A stretch of DNA of 64,000 bases from Dethiobacter sp. Lineage in GTDB: Bacteria; Bacillota; Dethiobacteria; Dethiobacterales; Dethiobacteraceae. Below are positions 25,386-34,966 of this stretch, one piece after another (position 1 is the stretch's first letter; every line of letters begins with the position of its first letter). The notes under the pieces were generated by a model that saw only the letters and a list, made by a program, of their open reading frames with translations, was not told the origin of the DNA and searched no databases. The position numbers and the translations under genes were made by a program. Location: positions 1 through 64,000 of the forward strand of contig JAGXTL010000003.1 in NCBI GenBank assembly GCA_018333635.1, given 5' to 3'.

Positions 25386-25599
25386 GGTTTTCCTCCTGCC
25401 AGCTTTTCTTATCTGTTTAATATTCGCTTAAATTGTTCAGCTTCCCTCTCGAAAGAGTAAAAACAAGATCAATCGGAAAACAAATTTGTGAGATAATGCA
25501 TTGCGGTTTTAACAGGCAAATACAGCACTTTTTGGCTTAAATTATGAGAATATTGCTATTATTTTCTTGCAGAAGAGCCGAACGGAGGGGGAGTTGCCT

Positions 25600-27255
25600 G
25601 TGGCAAATATGAAAAATTACGAGGAAGTTTACCGAAGCTTTAAACTGGAAGTGCCGGAATATTTTAACTGGGCTCGCGATGAATTTGACCGCTGGTGCGA
25701 AAATCCGCATAAGTTGGCTCTCTGGGTGGTAAATGATTTTGGCAGTGAAACAAAGCTTACATTTAGACAATTAGCCAAGCTTTCTCGAAAGTTGGCTAAT
25801 GTCTTTAAAGCAAATAATATTCTGCCCGGCGATCGAATTATTGTTATTTTGGGGAAAAGGTCTGCATTTTGGGTTGCAATGCTGGCTTCTCTTCGTTCCG
25901 GTGTGGTGATTTCGCCCGGCTCTACACAACTTACCGCAAAGGATATTCAGAGCCGTTTTGTCGCCTCCGGCGCGACTGCCATAATAGCGGAAGAGGAGAT
26001 TGCTGATAAAGTAGATGCCGTAGCAATGAATTGCCCCACATTGAAAACTAAGATTTTAGTCGGCCGGCGCGCGGGTTGGCTATCTTTTGATGATGAACTG
26101 GAAAAAGCGCCTGAGGAATATGAAGCCGTTAACACGCGGGCAGATGACAACGCCCTCTTATACTTTACTTCAGGTGCTGCCGGTTTGCCAAAAATGACTA
26201 TACACACCCATGCTTCATATGGGATTGGACATCTGGTTACCGGAAAGTTCTGGCTGGATCTGACAGAGAATGATCTGCACTGGAACTTGACTGACACCGG
26301 CTGGGCTAAAGCAGCTTGGAGCAGTTTCTTTGGACCTTGGAACTGCGGAGCCAGTGTTTTTGTTCATGATAGCGCAGGTAAGTTTGACGGCAGACGGACG
26401 CTTGCTATTCTCAGCAAGTATCCTATTACTACTCTTTGCGGCCCACCGACAGCTTATAGGGTATTAGTGCAGGAAAATTTGCAGAGCTACAGCTTTAATA
26501 CTTTGCGTCATTGCGTGGCCGCCGGCGAGCCACTAAATCCGGAAGTTATTAAAGTTTGGAAAGAAGCTACCGGAACAACGATTTACGATGGTTACGGCCA
26601 GACGGAGACGGTGTTACTCGTTGCTAATTTCCCTGCAAACTTTGTCAAAGTCGGCTCAATGGGCAAACCTTCCCCCGGGTTTAAAGTGGCGATAGTGGAT
26701 CGGGATGGCAACGAAGTTGAGCCTGGCCGAGCAGGGGACATTGCTGTGCGTGTAAAGCCGGAGCGTCCGGTAGGTATCTTTAAGGAGTATTACAATGAAC
26801 CGGAACGAACTGCGGCGACACTGCGTGGTGACTGGTATATTACCGGAGACCGCGGCGTGTGTGATAAAGATGGCTATATTACTTTTGTGAGCCGCGCTGA
26901 CGATGCAATTCTTAGCTCTGCGCACAGAATCGAGCCGTTTGAAGTTGAAAGCGCCCTGATAGAGCATCCGGCAGTTGCCGAAACTGCGGTAGTTGCCAGC
27001 CCGGATAGTCTGCGTGGCGAAATTGTTAAAGCGTTCATTATTGTAGCGACAGGCTATGAAGGCTCTGAAGTATTGACTAAAGAGCTGCAGGATTTCGTAA
27101 AAAAAATGACTGCTCCGTATAAGTGCCCTCGTGAAATTGAATATGTAGACAGTTTACCCAAAACCATTAGCGGTAAAATTCGACGTACTGAGCTGAGGGA
27201 AATGGAAAAACAGAAAAAGTTAATGAAAATATTTGCAGAGAGTGGGATTTCATAA
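25600..27255 (+). CDS. Acyl-CoA synthetase (AMP-forming, medium-chain type)
   Basis: Activates a carboxylic acid to its CoA thioester via an acyl-adenylate. The 551-aa protein has the ATP motif YFTSGAAGLPK (a variant of TSGTTGxPK), the DTGWAKAAWSSFFGPW block typical of medium-chain (ACSM) enzymes, YDGYGQTETV, TGDRG, and the catalytic Lys in SGKIRR. GTG at 25600 is about eight bases after GGAGGGGG; earlier starts would overlap the ribosome site. It converges with the next gene, leaving 2 bp between stops. Confidence 0.88.
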   Translation: MANMKNYEEVYRSFKLEVPEYFNWARDEFDRWCENPHKLALWVVNDFGSETKLTFRQLAKLSRKLANVFKANNILPGDRIIVILGKRSAFWVAMLASLRSGVVISPGSTQLTAKDIQSRFVASGATAIIAEEEIADKVDAVAMNCPTLKTKILVGRRAGWLSFDDELEKAPEEYEAVNTRADDNALLYFTSGAAGLPKMTIHTHASYGIGHLVTGKFWLDLTENDLHWNLTDTGWAKAAWSSFFGPWNCGASVFVHDSAGKFDGRRTLAILSKYPITTLCGPPTAYRVLVQENLQSYSFNTLRHCVAAGEPLNPEVIKVWKEATGTTIYDGYGQTETVLLVANFPANFVKVGSMGKPSPGFKVAIVDRDGNEVEPGRAGDIAVRVKPERPVGIFKEYYNEPERTAATLRGDWYITGDRGVCDKDGYITFVSRADDAILSSAHRIEPFEVESALIEHPAVAETAVVASPDSLRGEIVKAFIIVATGYEGSEVLTKELQDFVKKMTAPYKCPREIEYVDSLPKTISGKIRRTELREMEKQKKLMKIFAESGIS

Positions 27256-27257
27256 AC

Positions 27258-28319
27258 TTAGCGCAAATTCTTTATGGCTTGGCTTAATATTTGAATTGGC
27301 ATGTGAGCGTAGGCATCAATCAGCGCAGGCATTGATGGATCAAAGCGTTCGGCAAAAGTTGCTGCCAGCTTATTGCTTTCCAGAAAACGGGGAATACCAT
27401 CGCCTGGGATTATAAAATCGGCAGAATAAATGACGCGTTCTGTTTGAAATGCCAGCGCCTCAGCAAAAGGATAAAATTCGCATATTTGATCTACTGTTCC
27501 AACTGTAATAAGAGGTTCACCAATAAAATCGGGCAGCGGTAAAGCACCCTGTTTGCGCAAGTTTTGCCAGTCACACCGGTGAATAAACCGTTGACAAACT
27601 GTTCCGTAAGGATTTGCGCCAATAAAGTGCATTTTATGAACAACATGGTCTGCGTGTGCCGCATATGGATCGTTAGTAATAATAAATTCACTGCAGATAA
27701 TTCCTTCACCAGCGGACAAGCCGGCCAAAACAGCTGGAAGCTCTTTTTCCAATGATTCTCTTTGCCAAACAGTATAATGGTCGCCGTCACTACTGCGACC
27801 TGCAGCACCGAATAGTGATTTAAGTATATACAAGCCGTCTTTGCTTGGCGGCAAAAAATTGGCTGAGTTTTGTTGGTAGACTTTCTGGGCAGGCAGGTAC
27901 CTTTTGCCGCCATTATTTCTTAGGTAAGCAGCCAATACAGCTTTGGAGGAGAATTTCTCCGGCAGATAACCAAAAACTTGAATTTTTTGCTGAATTAGTG
28001 CTTGATAGGAAGAAAAGGATAATCCGCAAAATTGAACATCTATGATTTGACAGCCGATTCTTGTCTTTAACAGACTGGCAGGTGCAAGGAAAACCTGATA
28101 CCCCTGCCTTAAATATTGCTCAACTAGGCCTTCTACTCCCTTTGCGCGGCAGCCGAAAAGGTACCAGGCCGGGTATGCTCTGCTCCCAGCCTGGTAGAAG
28201 TACTGACGGATCTGCAAGGTTTCTTCCGAATTAATGAGTCGTGAGATTCGCGGGACAGCCAGTGCGGCAGCCAACATTTTGTCTTCCATAGCGATACAAA
28301 TGGTCTGCACAACTCTCAC
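27258..28319 (-). CDS. ATP-grasp-like hypothetical protein
   Basis: A 353-aa protein I cannot assign firmly. The segments YILKSLFGAAGR (nucleotide-binding Lys and Gly-rich loop), GEGIICSEFI, and PRFLESNKL near the C-terminus (an E-x-N metal-site pattern) resemble an ATP-grasp fold. Such enzymes ligate a carboxylate to an amine or thiol. The GTG start overlaps the TGA of the upstream 56-aa ORF (GTGA), indicating translational coupling. It converges with the acyl-CoA synthetase gene. Confidence 0.65.
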   Translation of the reverse strand: MRVVQTICIAMEDKMLAAALAVPRISRLINSEETLQIRQYFYQAGSRAYPAWYLFGCRAKGVEGLVEQYLRQGYQVFLAPASLLKTRIGCQIIDVQFCGLSFSSYQALIQQKIQVFGYLPEKFSSKAVLAAYLRNNGGKRYLPAQKVYQQNSANFLPPSKDGLYILKSLFGAAGRSSDGDHYTVWQRESLEKELPAVLAGLSAGEGIICSEFIITNDPYAAHADHVVHKMHFIGANPYGTVCQRFIHRCDWQNLRKQGALPLPDFIGEPLITVGTVDQICEFYPFAEALAFQTERVIYSADFIIPGDGIPRFLESNKLAATFAERFDPSMPALIDAYAHMPIQILSQAIKNLR

Positions 28320-28486
28320 CTATGCTTGTTAGTTAACAACTTTTCCCAATAACGGCGCAAGAAAGATGTGCGAGCAGATCCTTGTGATCCATGTGGCGGG
28401 TCCAGTGCCTCCAACGCAGAAAGTTCCTCTGCAATTTCCATATCTTCTTTTCCTTCATGCTTCCATGGTTCAGGTACAAAAGACAT
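28316..28486 (-). CDS. 56-aa hypothetical protein coupled to the ATP-grasp-like gene
   Basis: The minus-strand ATG at 28486 is preceded by AAGGGGGTG with seven-base spacing. It reads MSFVPEPWKHEGKEDMEIAE, then an acidic and a basic half ending in LLTNKHR. The stop overlaps the next gene's GTG. The good ribosome site and the coupled junction support translation. No family recognised. Confidence 0.7.
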   Translation of the reverse strand: MSFVPEPWKHEGKEDMEIAEELSALEALDPPHGSQGSARTSFLRRYWEKLLTNKHR

Positions 28487-28580
28487 CTGGTTACACCCCC
28501 TTGGTGAAAAATTCTTTCTTACTCACTTTAGTATTTCTCCAAAGCAGAAAAATATTGCATCTTAATCTATGGCAGAATTG

Positions 28581-28612
28581 CAAAAAAAAGAAAGGGTTAG
28601 TAAAACCCTTTC
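28581..28612 (-). terminator. Terminator of the coat-protein operon
   Basis: 9-bp stem GAAAGGGTT/AACCCTTTC with a 5-nt loop and eight T on the minus strand. Confidence 0.85.
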
Positions 28613-28625
28613 TTTGAGCGCAGCC

Positions 28626-28889
28626 TTATTGCAGTTGATTGCTTTGAAACTGATTTTGCATTTGATTCAGTTGCTGCATATCTGCTTTCGCCGGTGAGTA
28701 CCAACCTCTTTGATTCATAGCATCAAAAACTCTTTTTTGCAATTGGTATGAGCTTTGTAAGCAGCTCTGCCAGTCACGCCGGAGATTATCACTTTTTGCT
28801 TCCAAAATAGCTGTGTTAATCATCCCGCAAACTGATTTTTCCTCTTTTAATAAAGATTGGGCAATTTCTTGATCTGTCAGTTTTTGCAT
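28626..28889 (-). CDS. CotF-like spore coat protein
   Basis: An 87-aa helical protein. LTDQEIAQSLLKEEKSVC followed by a second helix pair and the tail MNQRGWYSPAKADMQQLNQ is the pattern of the C-terminal half of CotF/YhcQ coat proteins, with a Gln/Asn-rich end. The leader AAAGGAGGGATATA is identical to that of the next coat-like gene. Probably made in the mother cell during sporulation; no sigma-K or sigma-E promoter could be assigned with confidence. Confidence 0.75.
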   Translation of the reverse strand: MQKLTDQEIAQSLLKEEKSVCGMINTAILEAKSDNLRRDWQSCLQSSYQLQKRVFDAMNQRGWYSPAKADMQQLNQMQNQFQSNQLQ

Positions 28890-28930
28890 TATATCCCTCC
28901 TTTGAAAATTTTAGCAGAACACTGCTGCCA

Positions 28931-29131
28931 CTATTGAAGCGAGTTGCTATTAATGTGTTTAAGCATTGTCTGGAAGTTTTGTTTGTGGGATTGCGCGCAG
29001 TCCAGACAAAGTTGTTTTACAGTCTGGTCTGTGCATTGTTCTGCAAAAAAATTCATTGACTTGTAGGTGAGCTGTTCTGATTTCAAAAAGTCATCCAGAT
29101 ACATTAGTTCACGTTGGGTAAGATGATGCAT
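28931..29131 (-). CDS. CotF-like spore coat protein, N-terminal-type module
   Basis: A 66-aa protein, MHHLTQRELMYLDDFLKSEQ then two Cys-containing helices, resembling the N-terminal half of CotF-like proteins. With the 87-aa gene 41 bp downstream it looks like a two-gene split version of one coat protein (ferritin-like helical bundle). Its leader is the same AAAGGAGGGATATA. Confidence 0.7.
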   Translation of the reverse strand: MHHLTQRELMYLDDFLKSEQLTYKSMNFFAEQCTDQTVKQLCLDCAQSHKQNFQTMLKHINSNSLQ

Positions 29132-29295
29132 TATATCCCTCCTTTGTGGTAATTTCCTTCTCTAGTATTTAACAATCGAAAGAGGAATATTCACCGGTCG
29201 ATGATTATCTAGATAATTTTCCAGACAACAGGAAAACACCTGTTAAGGAGAGAATTTAATTTAGTTAATTAAGAAAAACTGGTGGGGAGTGCTTT

Positions 29296-31437
29296 ATGAG
29301 CGACAAATATATGCTGGCTCTTGACGTAGGTACGCGAAAAGTGACCGGTATGCTACTGGAACAAAGCGAGAGCGGGTTTGATATCCTAGCCGTGGAAACA
29401 AGGGAGCATAGAACCCGTGCCATGCTTGATGGGCAAATTCATGATATTCCCAGAGTGGCAGAGGTAGTCTCTGAAGTACATAATGTCTTACAGCAAAGAG
29501 GGCAATGTAAAATTTCAAGGGCGGCCGTGGCGGCCGCAGGCAGATCACTTTATACGCAACGGGGCCGAGCACAGTTGCCGGCTGTTTCATCGAAGCGCGT
29601 GCTGCAAGAAGATGTGCTTCGCCTGGAATATGCAGCCATTCAGCAAGCCCAGCAGCAGCTGCTCTCAGGGCATGTTGCCAGAGCAAGTTTTGCTGAAAAG
29701 CATAATTGTGTGGGCTACAGTGTTATCCGCTACGAACTGGATAACTCTTTGATTCGAAATTTAGTTGGGCAGCGGGGTAACTCGCTTGCTTGTGAGGTAA
29801 TAGCCACTTTTTTGCCGCGGGTAGTTGTGGATTCTCTGCGAGGGGTACTGGAACTGGCCGGACTAACGTTGCAAAGCTTAACTTTGGAGCCAATTGCTGC
29901 GCTGCGGATGGTTGTGCCTGAGGAAATGCGGCGACTGAATGTCGCTCTCGTGGATATTGGTGCCGGCACATCAGATATCGCCATCACAAGAGACGGTACA
30001 GTATTTGCGTATGAGATGGTTTCTGTAGCGGGGGATGAAATTACTGAAGCTTTGGCGGAGAAACTGCTGTTGAACTTCATGACGGCGGAAGAGATTAAAA
30101 GGAAATTGCTAAAAACTGAATTGCTGACGTTTAAAAACATTCTTGACGAGAAAGTTTCTCTTTCAGCCGGGAAAATACTTAAAGAGCTGGAGGAAGCAAT
30201 TGATTTTCTGGCGGGAAAAATTGCTCGAGCAATTCTGGATAAAAACGGGCTTGCTCCGCAGGTGGTATTTTGTGTAGGCGGAGGCAGTCTAACTCCGGGG
30301 CTGACTGAAGTTTTGGCGAATAAACTGGCCATGGATCCCAGCAGGGTCACGATTAAAGGCAAAGAAATGTTAGGCCTGCTCCCAGAAAAAACAAAGAAGT
30401 ACCAGGGGCCGGAGTTGGTTACACCACTTGGAATTGCCCATACTGCAATCTCAGGTGATGCGCTGCACTTTTATCGCGTTGAAGTTAATAACCAGTCGGT
30501 AGATGTAATGGATCTGGGAAATAGCAGAGTATCAGATGCACTGCTGGCGGCAGGTATAAGCTCACGTGAATTAGTGGGCCTGCCAGGGCGGGGCTTGAGT
30601 TTAGAAATTAACGGACAGATAACAGTTTTTCCGGGAGAAAGAGGGGAAATGGCAGAAATCAGGGTAAACGGTGAATTAGTTAACCTAGATACTGCTATTT
30701 CACCTGGAGATAAGATATTATTCATTTCGGCTAAGCCCGGGGCAGAAGCAAAAGTAAATGTTGCTGCCGTCTTGAGCCGGATATCTCCCTATACTCTGCA
30801 GCTGAACGGTAAAGAAAAGCTGCTGCAGCCACCGCTTTTTCGGGGCGAAGAAAAATTAGCGTCGACTTCTGAGCTCTTTGACAGGGACAAGCTGCGCATT
30901 CTTAAAACTATGCCCTTATCTTGGGTGTTAACCGAACTAGGCTTAGAAGCAGAATTACAAGGCGGTTACGTAGTAGTGACAGTAAATGGCATTAATCAGC
31001 AGATTCCCTATGGGCCGAAGGTTATCCGTGTCAATGGAAAAATTTCAGTACCTGACAGTTATGTTTCTGCAGGAGATTTCCTGGAAACAGCTGACGACGG
31101 CTCTTATCCAACTATAGATTGTCTTACAGATGAAAGGCCCCACCAGATAGAATTAACAGTTAACGACAAAAAAGTAATAGCTTTTATAAAAGAAGTAGAT
31201 TATTCAATAAATGGCAAGAAAGTTCCCCTGGGAACTCCGTTGACGGCGGGCGACAGAGTAGAGATCAGTGTAGTAAAGCACGAGATCACCATGGCTGATA
31301 TCCTCAATATTATTAACTTTCAGGCCACACCGTCACTCGGTCAGAACAGACTGATGCTGCGGCTTAATGGTCGGGAAGCGCAGTTCACAACTTCCGTGAA
31401 GGATGGCGACTGTTTGGAAATTGGCTGGACAATCTAA
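29296..31437 (+). CDS. FtsA/PilM-like actin-fold protein with repeated C-terminal modules
   Basis: A 713-aa protein. Residues 1-390 are an actin/FtsA-type ATPase: LALDVGTRKVTGMLL (phosphate 1), VDIGAGTSDIAI (phosphate 2) and CVGGGSLTPG (adenosine motif). From about 395 to the end there are at least four beta-rich units with the pattern V-N-G...I..GD...I, resembling ThiS/ubiquitin-like or SLBB-like modules. It is not the cell-division ftsA (no ftsZ neighbour and the tail is unusual), though it could still organise a membrane or envelope structure. ATG follows GGTGGGGAG. A ClpP-fold protease gene follows closely. Confidence 0.8.
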   Translation: MSDKYMLALDVGTRKVTGMLLEQSESGFDILAVETREHRTRAMLDGQIHDIPRVAEVVSEVHNVLQQRGQCKISRAAVAAAGRSLYTQRGRAQLPAVSSKRVLQEDVLRLEYAAIQQAQQQLLSGHVARASFAEKHNCVGYSVIRYELDNSLIRNLVGQRGNSLACEVIATFLPRVVVDSLRGVLELAGLTLQSLTLEPIAALRMVVPEEMRRLNVALVDIGAGTSDIAITRDGTVFAYEMVSVAGDEITEALAEKLLLNFMTAEEIKRKLLKTELLTFKNILDEKVSLSAGKILKELEEAIDFLAGKIARAILDKNGLAPQVVFCVGGGSLTPGLTEVLANKLAMDPSRVTIKGKEMLGLLPEKTKKYQGPELVTPLGIAHTAISGDALHFYRVEVNNQSVDVMDLGNSRVSDALLAAGISSRELVGLPGRGLSLEINGQITVFPGERGEMAEIRVNGELVNLDTAISPGDKILFISAKPGAEAKVNVAAVLSRISPYTLQLNGKEKLLQPPLFRGEEKLASTSELFDRDKLRILKTMPLSWVLTELGLEAELQGGYVVVTVNGINQQIPYGPKVIRVNGKISVPDSYVSAGDFLETADDGSYPTIDCLTDERPHQIELTVNDKKVIAFIKEVDYSINGKKVPLGTPLTAGDRVEISVVKHEITMADILNIINFQATPSLGQNRLMLRLNGREAQFTTSVKDGDCLEIGWTI

Positions 31438-31450
31438 AGGAGGGTCTATT

Positions 31451-32284
31451 TTGGGCGAAGGATTTAATTTTTTTCAACTCATTTGGCTATTTTTTATTTT
31501 TTCCGCTTTAACTCCTGTACTGCGGCAAGCGCGGCTGGAAGCTGCCCGGATTCGCTTAATTCGCAGCCTGGAGAGTAAACGGAAATCCCGTGTAATTACT
31601 CTTGTCCATCGTCAAGAATCAATTGCACTGTTTGGTATTCCAATTACTCGCTATATCAATTTGGAAGATTCAGAACAAATTCTGCGTGCCATTCGACTGA
31701 CGCCTGGAGATATGCCTATTGATTTGCTTTTGCATACTCCGGGAGGGCTTGTGCTGGCTTCAGAGCAAATAGCCCATGCCTTAAAGAAGCATTCCGCCAA
31801 AGTTACAGTATTTGTTCCCCATTATGCCATGTCCGGCGGTACTATGATTGCATTGGCTGCTGATGAAATAGTTATGGACGGCAACGCGGTACTTGGACCG
31901 GTGGATCCTCAGCTTGGACGTTATCCTGCCGTATCAATTTTGAAAGCAGTCCAGGCTAAGGATGCTAATGAGGTGGATGATGAAACGCTGATCCTGGCCG
32001 ATGTTGCCGAGAAGGCTATTAAGCAGGTAAAAAAGACGATCAAAGAAATCTTGTTGGAAAAGCTGGGTGAGGAAAAAGCCGAGGAATTAGCTAATCTGCT
32101 GACAGAGGGCCGATGGACCCATGACTATCCCATTACTTGTACTGAACTGGGTGAGATGGGCTTAAATGCCTGTGGTCTCCTGCCGCAGGAAATCTATGAA
32201 TTGATGGATCATTTCCCGCAGCCGATAAAAATCAGATCTGCCGTTCAATATATCCCCATTCCCTACAGCAAGGAAAAAAAATAA
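31451..32284 (+). CDS. SDH-sah family ClpP-fold membrane serine protease
   Basis: A 277-aa protein with one N-terminal membrane anchor (FFQLIWLFFIFSALTPVL) and a ClpP/crotonase-fold protease domain. LLLHTPGGLVLASEQIA forms the oxyanion region and HYAMSGGTMIALAADEI carries the catalytic Ser. DGNAVLGPVDPQLG and the helix IKQVKKTIKEIL follow, as in the serine dehydrogenase proteinase family (PF01972). TTG at 31451 is seven to eight bases after AAAGGAGGG. It is close behind the FtsA-like gene and probably co-transcribed, suggesting a shared membrane role. Confidence 0.87.
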   Translation: MGEGFNFFQLIWLFFIFSALTPVLRQARLEAARIRLIRSLESKRKSRVITLVHRQESIALFGIPITRYINLEDSEQILRAIRLTPGDMPIDLLLHTPGGLVLASEQIAHALKKHSAKVTVFVPHYAMSGGTMIALAADEIVMDGNAVLGPVDPQLGRYPAVSILKAVQAKDANEVDDETLILADVAEKAIKQVKKTIKEILLEKLGEEKAEELANLLTEGRWTHDYPITCTELGEMGLNACGLLPQEIYELMDHFPQPIKIRSAVQYIPIPYSKEKK

Positions 32285-32312
32285 GACCCTAGGGTCTGCT
32301 AAAATCTTATTT
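32279..32312 (-). terminator. Terminator between the SDH protease and thiD genes
   Basis: Outer stem AAATAAGA/TCTTATTT (32279-32286 with 32305-32312) with an alternative inner palindrome AGACCCTAGGGTCT. On the minus strand it runs into a T-tract, so it mainly serves thiD. It also overlaps the protease stop. Confidence 0.65.
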
Positions 32313-32325
32313 GTCGGACAAAGCC

Positions 32326-33612
32326 TCAGCAGCTGCAGAAGTAACGGGCGAGTGCAGCAGTTTTCTGGGCAACTTCCTCAACTGTTTGGGCAAAAAGGAT
32401 GAGCTGCGGCTCTTTGTTTGGCGTGTCCTCTAAGGTTAAGGCTTCGGGTACAGAAGTAAGCATAGGAAATGGTGTGTTCAGTGTTGCTGCTCGATAACCT
32501 ATCTCTTTGATTGCCGCAACTATTTCCGGGGTATGGCGCAAATTGATCATGGCACGTATACGCTTGTCCTTGTTGTGCGCTGCCAGCAGGTATTCGCCAG
32601 GAAAGAGACGACTGTCAAAGGTTGGTTCACCTACTGCGCCAATCTGTTGCTGACAGAGCAGAAGAGGGGCAGGGTAGGAGATAATTTCGGTTAAGCTGCC
32701 GGCACCTTCTAGGCAATAGAAAAAATTGGTGCGGCCGGTTGCTATTAAGTTGACGGCCGGTTTTGTTTTTTGCAAGAGGGAGAGTGCTCTTGCCAGATCA
32801 CGTGAAACACGTCCCAGCTCTAACTCCCTGAACAAAGCTCCCATCGGATTGGTCGGGCCGTAACCGCTGCCCACACAAATTCCGTGGGTAATCGCATCAG
32901 TAATAAACTTTTTTGCTCTGCCGAAGGCATCGAGCGGAGTCAAGCCCTTGGCCAAATAGGCGGTAATGGCAGCGGCATAGGTGCAGCCGGTGCCATGAGT
33001 ATTGATGGTGTCTAGTTTGCTTTCGCTAAGCGTATGCATATCTTTGCCGTCAAAGAAAATATCTGTCATCTCTGTGCCCGGAAGGTGTCCGCCTTTTATC
33101 AATACGTGGCGCGGGCCAAGGCGACGAATTTCGCGGGCGGCAGCCGCCATCTCCGCCACAGAAGAAATTTCTCTGCCTAAAAGAATCTCTGCTTCCGGCA
33201 AATTAGGAGTAACGACCATAGCTAAAGGAAGCAGTTTATCGCGCAGTGCATCAACTGCATCTTCCGGCAGAAGTCTCTGACCGCTCTGGGCTATCATTAC
33301 AGGGTCTACGACAAGATTTGTTATTCTGTACCTGGTCAAGATGTCTGCCACGATGCTGATTATATCGGCATCGCCCAGCATGCCGGTTTTGGCTGCGTGA
33401 ACATGGATATCGGAAAGAACGGCCTCCAGTTGGCAAACGATAAATTCCGGCGGTACCGTATGGATGCCGTGGACCCCTTGGGTGTTTTGCGCCGTCAAAG
33501 CTGTGATTACGCTAGTGCCGTATACGTCAAGCGCTGCAAAGGTTTTTAGGTCGGTCTGGATTCCGGCGCCACCCCCGGAGTCTGATCCGGCTATTGTTAA
33601 TACTTTATACAT
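32326..33612 (-). CDS. thiD: ThiD-ThiN fusion: HMP(-P) kinase with thiamine-phosphate synthase-like domain
   Basis: A 428-aa protein. Residues 1-260 are phosphomethylpyrimidine kinase: [37 protein letters not shown] and [13 protein letters not shown]. The C-terminal ~170 residues resemble ThiN ([21 protein letters not shown]), the non-ThiE thiamine-phosphate synthase fused to ThiD in archaea and some Clostridia. If active, this one protein phosphorylates HMP twice and couples it with thiazole phosphate. ATG at 33612 follows AGGGGTGAAACT. It is 10 bp after pfkA and probably co-transcribed. No TPP riboswitch is visible. Confidence 0.87.
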   Translation of the reverse strand: MYKVLTIAGSDSGGGAGIQTDLKTFAALDVYGTSVITALTAQNTQGVHGIHTVPPEFIVCQLEAVLSDIHVHAAKTGMLGDADIISIVADILTRYRITNLVVDPVMIAQSGQRLLPEDAVDALRDKLLPLAMVVTPNLPEAEILLGREISSVAEMAAAAREIRRLGPRHVLIKGGHLPGTEMTDIFFDGKDMHTLSESKLDTINTHGTGCTYAAAITAYLAKGLTPLDAFGRAKKFITDAITHGICVGSGYGPTNPMGALFRELELGRVSRDLARALSLLQKTKPAVNLIATGRTNFFYCLEGAGSLTEIISYPAPLLLCQQQIGAVGEPTFDSRLFPGEYLLAAHNKDKRIRAMINLRHTPEIVAAIKEIGYRAATLNTPFPMLTSVPEALTLEDTPNKEPQLILFAQTVEEVAQKTAALARYFCSC

Positions 33613-33622
33613 AGTTTCACCC

Positions 33623-34720
33623 CTAATCGCCAAAGGAAATGCCTACAGATTTGGCTGCGCGGACCAACTCGCAATCCGGCTTGACCAGTTTTTGCTCTGC
33701 AACTGCCGCTTCAAGCGATACAGACTGAACGGTGCTGCTGCAGAGGCAGACCATCTTGCCAAACTCTCCATTGAGGGCTAGTTCAACTGCCTTTACGCCA
33801 AAGCGCGTGCCTAGAATACGGTCAAACGGTGTGGGTGTTCCGCCGCGTTGCAGGTGGCCTAGTACTGTCACCCTAGTTTCTACCCCACAATTTTCCTGGA
33901 TTTCGCGGCCAATTATCTCTGCCACTCCGCCGAGCTTATTATGATGGGGGTTATCTTTTACTTCTGTTTGATAGATAAGTTGCCCGTCCGGAAGTTTAGT
34001 TCCCTCTGCTACAACCATAATAGAAAACTTTTTGCCACGCAGGCGGCGATCAGCAATTTTTCCGCAGATAGCCGCATAAGAAAAGGGTATTTCCGGAATG
34101 AGAATCACGTCGGCTCCGCCGGCAATGCCGCTATGCAGAGCGATCCAGCCGGCATCACGACCCATCACTTCCAAAATCATTACTCGGTGATGAGATTCCG
34201 CGGTGGTATGCAGTTTGTCAATAGCGTCTGTAGCGGTATTCAATGCTGTGTCGAAACCAAAAGTAACATCAGTAGCCGATAAATCATTGTCGATAGTTTT
34301 GGGAATACCCACAACCGGAACCCCTTTTTTGTGCAGCTCATTGCCAATGTTCAGACTGCCGTCGCCACCAACCACCACCAACGCGTCCGCACGCATATTA
34401 GTCAGATTGGCGATTGCTTGTGCAGACACATCGCCCCAAACTGTTTTGCCGTTTTCCTCCCTTATTGGATAGCGAAAGGGATTGTCGCGGTTGGTAGTGC
34501 CGAGAATAGTGCCACCGCGGTGTAAAATTCCGGAAACATCTTTGTCTTCCAGCAGAAAAGACTTGTTTTCGATTAAACCTCCAAAACCATCCATGATGCC
34601 CATCACTTCCACTTTGTAGCGATGAAAACAGGTTTTTGCCACAGCGCGAATCACCGCATTCAGCCCTGGACAATCTCCGCCACCGGTAAGAATAGCAAGT
34701 CTTTTTAGTTGATGCCGCAA
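33623..34720 (-). CDS. pfkA: 6-phosphofructokinase (group III signature)
   Basis: Phosphorylates fructose-6-phosphate to the 1,6-bisphosphate. The 365-aa protein has [20 protein letters not shown] at the nucleotide position and PKTIDND at the catalytic loop. Gly in GGDGS favours ATP while Lys in PKTIDND is typical of PPi enzymes; this combination marks the mixed group [12 protein letters not shown] and [10 protein letters not shown] are also present. The start is TTG at 34720 after GGGGGTAGATGAT. It precedes thiDN in the same operon. Confidence 0.92.
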   Translation of the reverse strand: MRHQLKRLAILTGGGDCPGLNAVIRAVAKTCFHRYKVEVMGIMDGFGGLIENKSFLLEDKDVSGILHRGGTILGTTNRDNPFRYPIREENGKTVWGDVSAQAIANLTNMRADALVVVGGDGSLNIGNELHKKGVPVVGIPKTIDNDLSATDVTFGFDTALNTATDAIDKLHTTAESHHRVMILEVMGRDAGWIALHSGIAGGADVILIPEIPFSYAAICGKIADRRLRGKKFSIMVVAEGTKLPDGQLIYQTEVKDNPHHNKLGGVAEIIGREIQENCGVETRVTVLGHLQRGGTPTPFDRILGTRFGVKAVELALNGEFGKMVCLCSSTVQSVSLEAAVAEQKLVKPDCELVRAAKSVGISFGD

Positions 34721-34829
34721 ATCATCTACCCCCTAGTATTCCTTTTTTGGCAGAATATCTCATAATAAGTATTCCACAGTTATAGAGCGAAATCCTTTCT
34801 CGAAAGACCCGGGACGAATATCACAAAAC

Positions 34830-34856
34830 TTACATAAAGTTAACACAAAGTTAACA
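34830..34856 (+). promoter_or_regulatory. PhoP-box-like tandem repeats upstream of pstS
   Basis: Three hexamers TTACAT (34830), TTAACA (34840) and TTAACA (34851) spaced 10-11 bp, as in the Bacillus PHO box TT(A/T)ACA. Further TTAACA copies occur at 34873 and 34893. A TATAAT at 34888-34893 preceded by TG is a likely -10. Confidence 0.75.
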
Positions 34857-34966
34857 GAGCAGGCTTCCGTTTTTAACAATGCGCTGTTATAATTAACAAT
34901 GTTGCAATTAAAATACTAAAAGACAACTAGAAAAACAAAAAATCTACCTGAAGGAGAAATGAGAAA

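Noticed and set aside
34738-34829. Small ORFs between pfkA and pstS
   Set aside because: No ribosome site or protein-like composition; the region fits divergent promoters.
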